Positions 36,554 through 44,666 of a stretch of DNA of 64,000 nt are shown here, one piece after another. The position numbers and the translations under genes are program-made. This DNA is from Sphingobium sp. 66-54 (GTDB lineage Bacteria; Pseudomonadota; Alphaproteobacteria; Sphingomonadales; Sphingomonadaceae): assembly GCA_001899715.1 (NCBI GenBank), contig MKWI01000006.1:248001-312000 (forward strand), written 5' to 3'. Every line of letters starts with the position of its first letter. Position 1 is the stretch's first letter. The notes beneath the pieces were generated by a model. It did no database searches and was not told the origin of the DNA. It saw only the letters and a program-made list of their open reading frames with translations.

Positions 36554-38218
36554 CTAACCCGTCCTGAAGGCGTTGGTGATGGGATAGCGCCGGTCGCGCC
36601 CGAAATTGCGGCGCCCCAGCTTCACGCCCGGCGGGGCCTGACGGCGCTTATATTCGGCGACATAGAGCAGCCGCTCGATGCGGGCGACCGTCTCGCGCTC
36701 GAAGCCCATGGCGACGAGCTGATCGACCGATTTCTCCTGCTCGACAAGGCCGTAGAGGATCGGATCGAGCACCTCATAAGGCGGCAGGCTGTCCGAATCC
36801 TTCTGATCCGGGCGCAGTTCCGCCGTGGGCGGCTTGGTGATGACGCGCTCGGGCATCACCGGGCCGTCCGGGCCGAGGCAGAGGTCGCCCCGGTTGGCGT
36901 TGCGCCAGCGCGAGAGGTCGAACACGGTGGTCTTGTAGGCGTCCTTGAGCACCGAATAGCCGCCCGCCATGTCGCCATAGATGGTGGCATAGCCGACGCT
37001 CATCTCGCTCTTGTTGCCGGTGGTGAGCAGCATGTGACCGAATTTGTTGGAGAGCGCCATCAGCGTTACGCCACGCAGGCGCGACTGAATATTCTCCTCG
37101 GTGAGATCGGCCGAGCGGCCGGCAAAGGCCGGCGCCAGCATGACGTCGAATGCTTCCGTCCCCGGCACGATGGAGATGGTATCCAGTCGGCAGCCGAGCA
37201 TGCGCGCGCAGCCTTCCGCATCCTCCAGGCTCTCACGGCTGGTGAAGCGCGAGGGGAGCATCACGCACCACACCTTGTCGGCGCCCAGCGCATCGACGGC
37301 GACAGCCGCGCTCAACGCGCTGTCGATGCCACCGGAGAGGCCGAGCACCACGCCGGGGAAGCGGTTGCGCGTCACATAGTCGCGCAAGCCGACGACCATC
37401 GCGTGGTAGATATCGGCCGGGCGCGGATCGAGCGTGTGGACCGCGCCGAGCGCGCAGACCCAGCGGCCATCAGAATCGCGCGCCCAGTCGGTCATGACCA
37501 GCGCCTCCTCCCAATCGGGCAGCATGTGCGCCACTTCGCCGGTCGCGTTGAGCACGAAGGACGCGCCGTCGAATACCAGTTCGTCCTGCCCGCCGACGCG
37601 GTTGAGGTAAAGGATCGGCAACCCCGTCTCGCGCACCCGCGCGGCGCAGACGCCGTGCACCCGCCGGTCGTCCTTGCCGACCTCGAACGGGCTGCCGTTG
37701 ATATTGATGAGGATCTGCGCCCCTCGCTCGGCGAGATGCGCGGTCACGAACGGGAACCACACATCCTCACAGATCGGCAGGCCGAGCTGGATGCCGCGAA
37801 ACTCCACGGGCTCCGGCAGCGGCCCCGGCGCGAACAGGCGCTTCTCATCGAAGGTGCCGTAATTGGGCAGTTCGCGCTTCTGGCGGATCGCCGCGATCCG
37901 GCCGCCATCCAACAGCGCCACGCAGTTGAACAGCAGCCCATCGTTGGTGATAACCGTGCCGACCAGCATCGCCGGGCCGCCATCGGCCGTTGCCTCCGCA
38001 AGACGATGAAGCTGCTCCTCGGCGCGGGCGACGAGCGCGGGCTTGAGCACCAGATCCTCAGGCGGATAGCCGATGAGTTGCAATTCCGGGTAGACGATCA
38101 GGTCCGCCCCAGCCGCGGCGGCATCGGCGCGCCAGGCCAGCATCGCATCGGCATTGCGGGCAAGATCGCCCACGCTCTGGTTGAGCTGGGCCATGGCGAT
38201 GCGGAGACGGTCGGTCAT
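36554..38218 (-). CDS. nadE: Glutamine-hydrolysing NAD+ synthase
   Basis: 554 residues. The N-terminal nitrilase-like domain (1-270) has the Glu-Lys-Cys triad in YPELQLIGYPPEDL, KRELPNYGTFDEKR and LPICEDVWFP. The C-terminal synthetase domain has the ATP-binding GLSGGIDSALSAAVAVDALG and LTTGNKSEMSVGYATIYGD. It makes NAD+ from nicotinate adenine dinucleotide using glutamine. First gene of the group that runs through gltX; divergent from prs with 144 bp between. Confidence 0.96.
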   Translation of the reverse strand: MTDRLRIAMAQLNQSVGDLARNADAMLAWRADAAAAGADLIVYPELQLIGYPPEDLVLKPALVARAEEQLHRLAEATADGGPAMLVGTVITNDGLLFNCVALLDGGRIAAIRQKRELPNYGTFDEKRLFAPGPLPEPVEFRGIQLGLPICEDVWFPFVTAHLAERGAQILININGSPFEVGKDDRRVHGVCAARVRETGLPILYLNRVGGQDELVFDGASFVLNATGEVAHMLPDWEEALVMTDWARDSDGRWVCALGAVHTLDPRPADIYHAMVVGLRDYVTRNRFPGVVLGLSGGIDSALSAAVAVDALGADKVWCVMLPSRFTSRESLEDAEGCARMLGCRLDTISIVPGTEAFDVMLAPAFAGRSADLTEENIQSRLRGVTLMALSNKFGHMLLTTGNKSEMSVGYATIYGDMAGGYSVLKDAYKTTVFDLSRWRNANRGDLCLGPDGPVMPERVITKPPTAELRPDQKDSDSLPPYEVLDPILYGLVEQEKSVDQLVAMGFERETVARIERLLYVAEYKRRQAPPGVKLGRRNFGRDRRYPITNAFRTG

Positions 38219-38226
38219 AGCGGCGC

Positions 38227-38255
38227 TCTAGAGCATTTTCAGGCGGGATGGAAAC
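38227..38255. repeat. Short fragment resembling a recurrent alphaproteobacterial intergenic motif
   Basis: Begins TCTAGAGCATTTTC, with an 8-bp palindrome CTCTAGAG overlapping its left end, and continues through GGATGGAAAC. From memory, similar TCTAGAGCATTTT sequences recur between genes in alphaproteobacteria. It lies in the nadE-prs divergent gap, so it may also hold promoter elements. Confidence 0.35.
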
Positions 38256-38362
38256 AGCGCGCTCACAGGTGCTCGCCTGCCGAATCTCACAACCGCCTTC
38301 CCTTGCGCGCCCCGGCTCGCTAGAGGGGCGGCACGCACACAGGTGATCCAGGGACCCCCGGC

Positions 38363-39298
38363 ATGAAGCTCATTTCTGGCAACGGCAACCTGCCGCTGGC
38401 GCAGGCGATCGCCAGCTATGTGGAACTGCCGCTTACCCAGGCCAGCGTGCGCCGCTTCGCCGACGAGGAAGTGTTCGTCGAGGTGCATGAGAATGTTCGC
38501 GGCGAGGACGTGTTCGTCATCCAGTCGACCAGCTACCCGACCAACGACAATCTGATGGAGCTGCTCATCATGATCGACGCGCTCAAGCGCGCGTCGGCCA
38601 AGCGGATCACGGCAGTCATGCCTTATTTCGGTTATGCCCGGCAGGACCGAAAGTCCGGCTCGCGCACGCCGATCTCGGCCAAGCTGGTCGCCAACCTCAT
38701 CACCGTCGCCGGTGCCAACCGGGTACTCTCGGTCGATCTGCACGCCGGGCAGATCCAGGGCTTCTTCGATATCCCGACCGACAATTTGTTCGCGGCGCCC
38801 GTCATGTCGGCAGATATTCAGGCGCGGTTCCCGATCGACAATCTCATGGTCGTCTCGCCGGATGTGGGCGGCGTGGTGCGTGCCCGTGCGCTGGCCAAGC
38901 GCCTGAACAACGCCCCGCTCGCTATCGTCGACAAGCGCCGCGAGCGTGCCGGCGAATCGGAAGTGATGAACATCATCGGCGACGTGAAGGGGCGCTTCTG
39001 CGTGCTGATCGACGATATCGTCGATTCGGCCGGCACGCTCTGCAATGCCGCAAGCGCGCTCAAGGCGGCCGGCGCGGTCGACGTGGTCGCCTATGTGACG
39101 CACGGCGTGCTCTCCGGTGGCGCGGTCGCGCGGGTCGACGGTTCGGACCTGCTTGAGCTGGTGATTACCGACACCATCCTCGCCACGGAAACGATCCGTA
39201 ACTCGGCGCGCATCCGCCAGCTCCCCATTGCCCCGCTGCTGGGCGAGGCGATCCACCGCATCGCGGAAGAAACGTCGGTCAGCTCGCTGTTCGACTGA
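38363..39298 (+). CDS. prs: Ribose-phosphate pyrophosphokinase (PRPP synthetase)
   Basis: 311 residues, the usual length. It makes PRPP from ribose 5-phosphate and ATP for purine, pyrimidine, His, Trp and NAD synthesis. Seen: [20 protein letters not shown] at the start, the ATP flap [20 protein letters not shown], and the PRPP-binding loop [17 protein letters not shown]. Preceded by a CCAGGGA stretch. Divergent from nadE, itself a pathway that depends on PRPP. Confidence 0.97.
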   Translation: MKLISGNGNLPLAQAIASYVELPLTQASVRRFADEEVFVEVHENVRGEDVFVIQSTSYPTNDNLMELLIMIDALKRASAKRITAVMPYFGYARQDRKSGSRTPISAKLVANLITVAGANRVLSVDLHAGQIQGFFDIPTDNLFAAPVMSADIQARFPIDNLMVVSPDVGGVVRARALAKRLNNAPLAIVDKRRERAGESEVMNIIGDVKGRFCVLIDDIVDSAGTLCNAASALKAAGAVDVVAYVTHGVLSGGAVARVDGSDLLELVITDTILATETIRNSARIRQLPIAPLLGEAIHRIAEETSVSSLFD

Positions 39299-39319
39299 AC
39301 GGTGCGGCGCGTCCGCCCG

Positions 39320-39562
39320 TCACAGGCCGGCGTCGAGATGACGCAACCGCAGCGTCGCGCCGATGAAGCCCATCAGGCAGATCAGCAACGCCCAGCGGAC
39401 CGCCTCCGGCGCAGCACGCAAAAGAGTGGCGATGGCAAAAGCAGCGAGTGCAGCCAGCGCGACGCCTACGATCCTGCCACAGCGCACCATGCCAATTGCT
39501 CCGACTCCACATAGTCCGTTCCCGCACAATAAGAGAGCCACAGCAAACAAGGCCAATGGCAA
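39320..39562 (-). CDS. Small hydrophobic hypothetical protein
   Basis: 80 residues with two to three hydrophobic segments and a charged tail (LRLRHLDAGL). Starts only at TTG 39562 (no ATG in frame) without a clear ribosome site, so the start and even the reality of the gene are doubtful. Converges with prs (21 bp apart). Confidence 0.3.
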   Translation of the reverse strand: MPLALFAVALLLCGNGLCGVGAIGMVRCGRIVGVALAALAAFAIATLLRAAPEAVRWALLICLMGFIGATLRLRHLDAGL

Positions 39563-39717
39563 AACCGGCGGAATACGGCCCAGACCGTCCAGAATCGGGG
39601 CGGATCAGCAGAATTGGGAACAAATGTGTCGGCCAGTCCACGGCGACGAGCGGATGATTTGCGGATGACGATGCGGCAATGCTGGCCATGGGCACGGAGC
39701 GCTGCCATGAGGGCGCC

Positions 39718-40896
39718 ATGAGTCCGCCCGTCCACCTCCCCCGCAGCCCCGCGCCGTTCGTCCTGCTCGACGATGCGAGCCAAGGCGGGAATGGGCGCGC
39801 CACATTGTTTCGCGACCCGGTCGACATCATCCGCGCCGACCGGATGGACGAAGTGCTGCCGGCCCTTGCCCGGATCGAGACGGCAAGCGCACAGGGGCTG
39901 CACGCGGCCGGCTACCTCTCCTACGCCGCCGGCCACGCCTTCGAGCCCCGCCTCGCGGCTTATGGACCGCGCGAGGGGGACGGAGGCCCGCTACTCTGGT
40001 TCGGCCTGTTCGAGCATCCGCACGAGTTGGCGCCGCGCGACGTACCCGACCTGCTTCCCGCGCCCGACCCGGCGGCGATTGGCACGGTCGAGCCGCTCAT
40101 TTCCCGCGCCGATTACGATCGCGCGATCAGCGCCGTGCTCGCTTATATCCGCGCGGGCGACATCTATCAGGCGAACCTCACCTTCCCGGCCTCAGTCATC
40201 CTCCCCGGCGACCCGCTGGCCGCCTATGCCGCCATCCGCCCACACGCCGCCGCCGGCTTCGGCGCGCTCGTGCGCCATGACGGGCGGCATGTCCTCTCTT
40301 TCTCACCGGAGAGCTTCTTCAGCCTCGACGGCGGCCGCATCGAGACGCGGCCGATGAAGGGCACCGCGCGCCGGCTTGCCGATCCAGCGGCCGACAGCGA
40401 CGCCGTTGCCGAACTGGCCGCCGACCCCAAGCAGCGCGCCGAGAATCTGATGATCGTCGACCTGCTGCGCAACGATATCTCGCGGGTTGCGCAGGCGGGC
40501 AGTGTCCGCGTGCCGGCATTGTTCACGGTGGAGAGCTATCCGACCATCCACCAGATGATCTCCGTCGTCGAAGGGCGGTTGCGCGATGGCCTTAGCCCCG
40601 TCGATGTGCTGCGCGCCCTGTTCCCTTGCGGCTCGATCACCGGCGCGCCCAAGCTGCGCGCCATGGAGGTAATCCGCGAGATCGAACGTTCCGGGCGCGG
40701 GCTCTATACCGGCAGCATCGGCCATATTGCGCCGGACGGCTCGGCGCGGTTCAATGTTGCGATCCGCACCATTTCGTTGGAAGCTGGTGAGCGGCATGGC
40801 CGGCTAGGGCTGGGGTCCGGTATCGTCGCGGACAGCCAGGCCGATGCGGAATGGCAGGAGTGTCTCGACAAAGCGCGCTTCATCACGGCGCGCTGA
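39718..40896 (+). CDS. pabB: Aminodeoxychorismate synthase component I
   Basis: 392 residues from ATG 39718, with GAGGGC upstream. Chorismate-utilising enzyme that makes aminodeoxychorismate for folate. The catalytic domain shows AGDIYQANLTFPA, SFSPESFFSL and RPMKGTARRLADP with the nucleophilic Lys typical of PabB rather than TrpE (where it is PIAGT), then LMIVDLLRNDISRV and the acceptor region PCGSITGAPKLRAMEVI. Paired with the pabC-like gene 17 bp downstream. pabA is not in the window. Confidence 0.93.
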   Translation: MSPPVHLPRSPAPFVLLDDASQGGNGRATLFRDPVDIIRADRMDEVLPALARIETASAQGLHAAGYLSYAAGHAFEPRLAAYGPREGDGGPLLWFGLFEHPHELAPRDVPDLLPAPDPAAIGTVEPLISRADYDRAISAVLAYIRAGDIYQANLTFPASVILPGDPLAAYAAIRPHAAAGFGALVRHDGRHVLSFSPESFFSLDGGRIETRPMKGTARRLADPAADSDAVAELAADPKQRAENLMIVDLLRNDISRVAQAGSVRVPALFTVESYPTIHQMISVVEGRLRDGLSPVDVLRALFPCGSITGAPKLRAMEVIREIERSGRGLYTGSIGHIAPDGSARFNVAIRTISLEAGERHGRLGLGSGIVADSQADAEWQECLDKARFITAR

Positions 40897-40913
40897 CAGG
40901 GGGAGTGCAGAAA

Positions 40914-41567
40914 GTGGCTGAGCCGGAGTCGACAGCGGAGGGCTTCGACCTGATCGAGACCATGGCGTTCGATCCCGCCATGGGCCTGCCGATGCTGGAG
41001 CTGCATATCGCGCGGCTACAGGCCAGCGCCGATGCGCTCGGCTTCCGGTTCGACCGGCACGCGCTGCGCAACGAGTTGCAGGCGGCAACCTTCGGTTTCG
41101 TCGAGCCTCGGCGTGTGCGGGTGCTCCTCGCCCGCAGCGGTGACATGGCGGTGGAGGTACGCGGCCCGGTGCAATGGCCGCAGGCGATCATGCCGGTGAG
41201 CCTCATCCCGCGCACCCTGCCCGCCGACGATATCCGCCTCCGCCACAAGACCACCGACCGCCGCCCCTATGCCGAAGCGCTGAAGAAAGGCGGCACGCCG
41301 GAAGTCGTGCTGATCGACGAGCAGGGCTATGTCACCGAGGGTTGCTATTCCTCCGTCTTCGTCGAGCGCCACGACCGGCTGCTGACCCCACCGCTGGCGC
41401 GCGGTTTGCTGCCCGGCGTGCTCCGGCAAAGCCTGCTCGACCTGCACGAAGCGGAGGAAGCGGACCTGCGGCCCTACGATCTGGCGGAAGGCTTCTTCAT
41501 CGGCAACGCTGCACGCGGCCTTGTCGCCGCAACGGTTGTTGCGCCCAAGGTTGCACGGGGCGGCTGA
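40914..41567 (+). CDS. pabC: Aminotransferase class IV, aminodeoxychorismate lyase-like
   Basis: 217 residues, GTG start 40914 with AGGGGGAG eight bases upstream. PLP enzyme of fold type IV. Seen: FDLIETMAFDPAMGLPMLELHIARL, RVRVLLARSGD, RHKTTDRRPYAEAL with the PLP lysine, and TEGCYSSVFVERHDRLLTPPLARGLLPGVLR in parts. It would cleave aminodeoxychorismate to p-aminobenzoate and pyruvate. Its position right after pabB supports that over branched-chain aminotransferase activity. Shorter than typical PabC (about 270). Confidence 0.8.
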   Translation: MAEPESTAEGFDLIETMAFDPAMGLPMLELHIARLQASADALGFRFDRHALRNELQAATFGFVEPRRVRVLLARSGDMAVEVRGPVQWPQAIMPVSLIPRTLPADDIRLRHKTTDRRPYAEALKKGGTPEVVLIDEQGYVTEGCYSSVFVERHDRLLTPPLARGLLPGVLRQSLLDLHEAEEADLRPYDLAEGFFIGNAARGLVAATVVAPKVARGG

Positions 41568-41641
41568 CGCGCCTATGGACCGCGCTGTCCGGCATCCCCC
41601 GGACCTTTCGCGCCCATTTCAGCTCTCCCAGGAGTCAGTTC

Positions 41642-42844
41642 ATGCCTCGGACTTCCGCCGCTCTCGGCCGTATCCAGCCTAGTGCCACGCTCGCCATGAC
41701 CGATCGGGTCATCGCCCTGAAGCGTGAGGGCAAGGATATCATCGGCCTGTCGGCGGGCGAGCCGGACTTCGACACGCCCGATTTCGTCAAGGAAGCAGCC
41801 ATTGCCGCGATCCGCGCCGGGCAGACGAAGTACACCAACGTCGACGGCACGGCCGACCTCAAGGAAGCGATTGCCGCCAAGTTCAAGCGCGATAACGATC
41901 TCGCCTACGAGTCCGCCCAGATCAGCGTCAACTCGGGTGGTAAGCACACGCTGTTCAACGCGCTGCTCGCCACCATCGACGTGGGCGACGAGGTCATCAT
42001 CCCCGCGCCTTACTGGGTCAGCTATCCCGATATCGTGAACTTCGCGGGCGGCACCCCGGTCATCATCTCGGCCGGGCCGAACCAGCTCTACAAGATTACG
42101 CCCGAGCAGCTTGAGGCGGCGATCACGCCCAGGACCCGCTGGGTCCTGCTCAACTCGCCCTCCAATCCGACCGGCGCCGCTTATTCAGGCGAGGAACTGA
42201 TGGCGCTGGGCGAGGTGTTGCGCCGCCACCCGGAGGTGCTGATCCTCACCGATGATATGTATGAGCACATCTGGTATGCGCCGACGCCATTCAAGACGAT
42301 CGCACAGGTCTGCCCGGACCTGTATGAGCGCACGCTAACGGTCAATGGCTGCTCCAAGGCCTATTCGATGACCGGCTGGCGCATCGGCTATGCCGGCGGC
42401 CCGAAGTGGATCATCAAGGGTATGGCCAAGCTGCAATCGCAGTCCACATCCAACCCCTGCTCGATCAGCCAGGCGGCGGCGGTGGCCGCGCTCAATGGCG
42501 ACCAGGATTTCCTCATCGAGCGCAACGCCGCCTTCAAGGGCCGGCGCGATCTCGTCGTCGCCATGCTCAACGATGCGCCGGGCCTCAACTGCCCGACACC
42601 GGAGGGCGCCTTCTACGTCTATCCCGACGCAACCGGCTGCATCGGCAAGAAAACGCCGGCCGGGCAGACGATCGAGACCGACGCGGACCTCATCAATTAC
42701 TTCCTCGACACGGTGAACGTCGCCGCCGTGCATGGCGGCGCGTTCGGCCTAGCGCCAGCGTTCCGGGTGAGTTATGCAACCTCGGAAGAAATTCTGAAGA
42801 AGGCGTGCACCCGCATCCAGGAAGCCTGCGCCGCGCTGCGCTGA
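41642..42844 (+). CDS. aatA: Aspartate aminotransferase, class I (Ib subfamily)
   Basis: 400 residues from ATG 41642, with AGGAG upstream. PLP enzyme interconverting aspartate and oxaloacetate, and possibly aromatic acids or prephenate. Seen: LSAGEPDFDTPDFVKEAA, YTNVDGTADLKEAI, NSPSNPTGAAYS, and VNGCSKAYSMTGWRIGY with the PLP lysine. Located 74 bp after the pabC-like gene; co-transcription is possible but not required. Confidence 0.93.
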   Translation: MPRTSAALGRIQPSATLAMTDRVIALKREGKDIIGLSAGEPDFDTPDFVKEAAIAAIRAGQTKYTNVDGTADLKEAIAAKFKRDNDLAYESAQISVNSGGKHTLFNALLATIDVGDEVIIPAPYWVSYPDIVNFAGGTPVIISAGPNQLYKITPEQLEAAITPRTRWVLLNSPSNPTGAAYSGEELMALGEVLRRHPEVLILTDDMYEHIWYAPTPFKTIAQVCPDLYERTLTVNGCSKAYSMTGWRIGYAGGPKWIIKGMAKLQSQSTSNPCSISQAAAVAALNGDQDFLIERNAAFKGRRDLVVAMLNDAPGLNCPTPEGAFYVYPDATGCIGKKTPAGQTIETDADLINYFLDTVNVAAVHGGAFGLAPAFRVSYATSEEILKKACTRIQEACAALR

Positions 42845-42973
42845 GGGTCCGGGAGCCGGGCAGAAGGTCCGGCTCGTCTTGACGAACGCTGCTCAAAGGC
42901 CCAGCTTTCCCCCTGCCCGAACGCAGCGGGGGATCGGGCATGCGTTCGTTCAAGGCAAGATGGACACGACCTC

Positions 42974-43678
42974 ATGATTCAGACACGCATCCGTTCATGG
43001 CTTCCCGCCGGGCTTGGCCTGCTGTTGGCAGGTTCGGCTCTCATCACCGCAGCACCACAAGCCATCGCAGCCGAGCAGGCGCAACTCGCACCCAAGCCCG
43101 CCATCGACGCACCGGCCGGCAAGGCACGGACCGCCACCGCTTATTTCGCCGGCGGCTGCTTCTGGGGCGTTGAAGGCGTGTTTTCGCATGTAAAAGGCGT
43201 GAAAAGTGTGGTCTCCGGCTATGGTGGTGGCCCGGCCGATCTGCGGGTCAATTACGAGCAGGTCGGCACCGGCCGCACTGGCTATGCCGAGTCGGTGCGC
43301 GTGATCTACGATCCAAGCCAGGTGAGTTACGGCACGCTGCTGCGCGTCTTTTTCTCGGTGATTACCGACCCGACCACCCTCAACTATCAGGGGCCGGACC
43401 ACGGGACCCAATATCGCTCAGCGCTGTTCCCGCAGAGCGCGGAGCAGGAGAAGGTCGCCAAGGCCTATCTCGCCCAGCTCGGCAAGTCGGGCCTGTGGAC
43501 GGATCCGATCGTCACCCGCATCGAGGCGGTCGGGCGCTTCCAGCCAGCTGAGGGCTATCATCAGGATTTCATGAGGAACAATCCCGAGCACGGCTACATC
43601 AAGCGCTGGGACGCGCCCAAGCTGGCCGCGTTCAAGCAACTCTTCCCGGCGATTTACACGGCGACACCAGCAGCCTGA
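42974..43678 (+). CDS. msrA: Exported peptide methionine-S-sulfoxide reductase
   Basis: 234 residues. A Sec signal peptide (about 1-33, ending AAPQAIAAEQ) or an N-terminal anchor precedes the MsrA domain. The catalytic Cys62 is in GGCFWGVEG. Further family features: GYGGGPADLRVNYEQVGTGRTGYAE in parts, and EQEKVAKAYLAQLGKSG. It repairs methionine S-sulfoxide in proteins. The export signal suggests a periplasmic role, fitting nearby envelope genes; the periplasmic electron donor is not evident. Confidence 0.93.
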   Translation: MIQTRIRSWLPAGLGLLLAGSALITAAPQAIAAEQAQLAPKPAIDAPAGKARTATAYFAGGCFWGVEGVFSHVKGVKSVVSGYGGGPADLRVNYEQVGTGRTGYAESVRVIYDPSQVSYGTLLRVFFSVITDPTTLNYQGPDHGTQYRSALFPQSAEQEKVAKAYLAQLGKSGLWTDPIVTRIEAVGRFQPAEGYHQDFMRNNPEHGYIKRWDAPKLAAFKQLFPAIYTATPAA

Positions 43679-43795
43679 GCAAGAGGGCGGGCGTAAGTCC
43701 CAAGCGGAACGGTGAGACAGGTGTAGTCCTCGTTCCAGCGTGAACGGCCTGTACCTGCACCTAACCTTTGATCCGTTCATCCAGAAAAGATAAGG

Positions 43796-43868
43796 TCTCC
43801 TGCAAAGGCAGGAATCCAGGGTGCAGCCGCAGTTTCTTACCGCCCTGGACTCCTGCTTTCGCAGGAGA
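43796..43868. repeat. Inverted pair of the dispersed palindromic repeat
   Basis: Arms 43796-43821 and 43843-43868 are reverse complements with 23 of 26 positions matching. Core of the right arm is CTCCTGC-TTTC-GCAGGAG; both arms extend into CCAGGG/CCCTGG. Lies in the 253 bp gap between msrA and the convergent mtgA. Confidence 0.85.
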
Positions 43869-43931
43869 ACAGTGTCTCCGGTTCAGCAAGCACGGGCTTG
43901 TTCCACACTGCTGCACACCTATGCAGGCTCA

Positions 43932-44657
43932 TCAATCCAGGCAGCTATCCAGCCCCTGCGCGCGCACAGCACCGATATTGCGTGCGATGCGGTTTCCGTG
44001 GCGGCGGGTGAAGCCGCTGGGCGCGATGGCGGCGCGCTTCTTGGGGAGCGGCAGCACGGCGGCGATACGCGCGGCTTCGGTCGGCGAGAGCTTGTCCGCG
44101 TCATGGTTGAAATAGCGGATCGCGCCCGCCTGCACACCGTAGGTGCCGATGCCGGTCTCGGCGACGTTGAGATAGACCTCCATAATCCGGCGCTTGCCCC
44201 AGATCGCCTCGATCAGCACCGTATACCAGGCCTCCAGCCCCTTGCGAAAGAAGCCGCCGCCCTGCCAGAGGAACACATTCTTGGCGGTCTGCTGGCTGAT
44301 CGTCGAGCCACCACGGATACGGCCACCGCGATCGTTATACTCCATCGCCTCCCGGATCGCCTTGGCATCGAAACCGTGATGCTGGCAGAATTTGGCGTCC
44401 TCGCCGGCGATAGCGGCGCGGGCCATATCCGGGTCGATTCGCGAAAGCGACGTCCAGTCCTTGGTGATGCCATTGCTGTCGAACAGCATGGTCAGCGTCA
44501 CCGGCACCGGCACAAACTTATAGACCAACACCTGCAACAGCGACACGCCGACAAAGGCGAGAATCGCGAGACCGATCCATCTCAAGACACGCGCGACCGG
44601 CCCTCGCTTGGTCTTGCGGCGTGACCGCGCCTTTCCTCCCGATATGCTCGCCGCCAT
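43932..44657 (-). CDS. mtgA: Monofunctional biosynthetic peptidoglycan glycosyltransferase
   Basis: 241 residues. A basic N-terminus and one membrane helix (about 30-50) precede a GT51 domain with AGEDAKFCQHHGFD, holding the catalytic Glu, and RGGSTISQQTAKNVFLWQG, followed by LEAWYTVLIEAIWGKRRIMEVYLN in parts. It polymerises lipid II into glycan strands at the inner membrane, without transpeptidase activity. The start lies 9 bp downstream of the dihydroorotase-like stop on the same strand. Confidence 0.95.
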   Translation of the reverse strand: MAASISGGKARSRRKTKRGPVARVLRWIGLAILAFVGVSLLQVLVYKFVPVPVTLTMLFDSNGITKDWTSLSRIDPDMARAAIAGEDAKFCQHHGFDAKAIREAMEYNDRGGRIRGGSTISQQTAKNVFLWQGGGFFRKGLEAWYTVLIEAIWGKRRIMEVYLNVAETGIGTYGVQAGAIRYFNHDADKLSPTEAARIAAVLPLPKKRAAIAPSGFTRRHGNRIARNIGAVRAQGLDSCLD

Positions 44658-44666
44658 GGCGTCCTC

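Noticed and set aside
34472..38323. A 1283-codon open frame on the plus strand opposite ribD, gltX and nadE.
   Set aside because: It is antisense to well-supported genes. Strong GC bias at third codon positions leaves few stops on the opposite strand. The translation has no recognisable domain.
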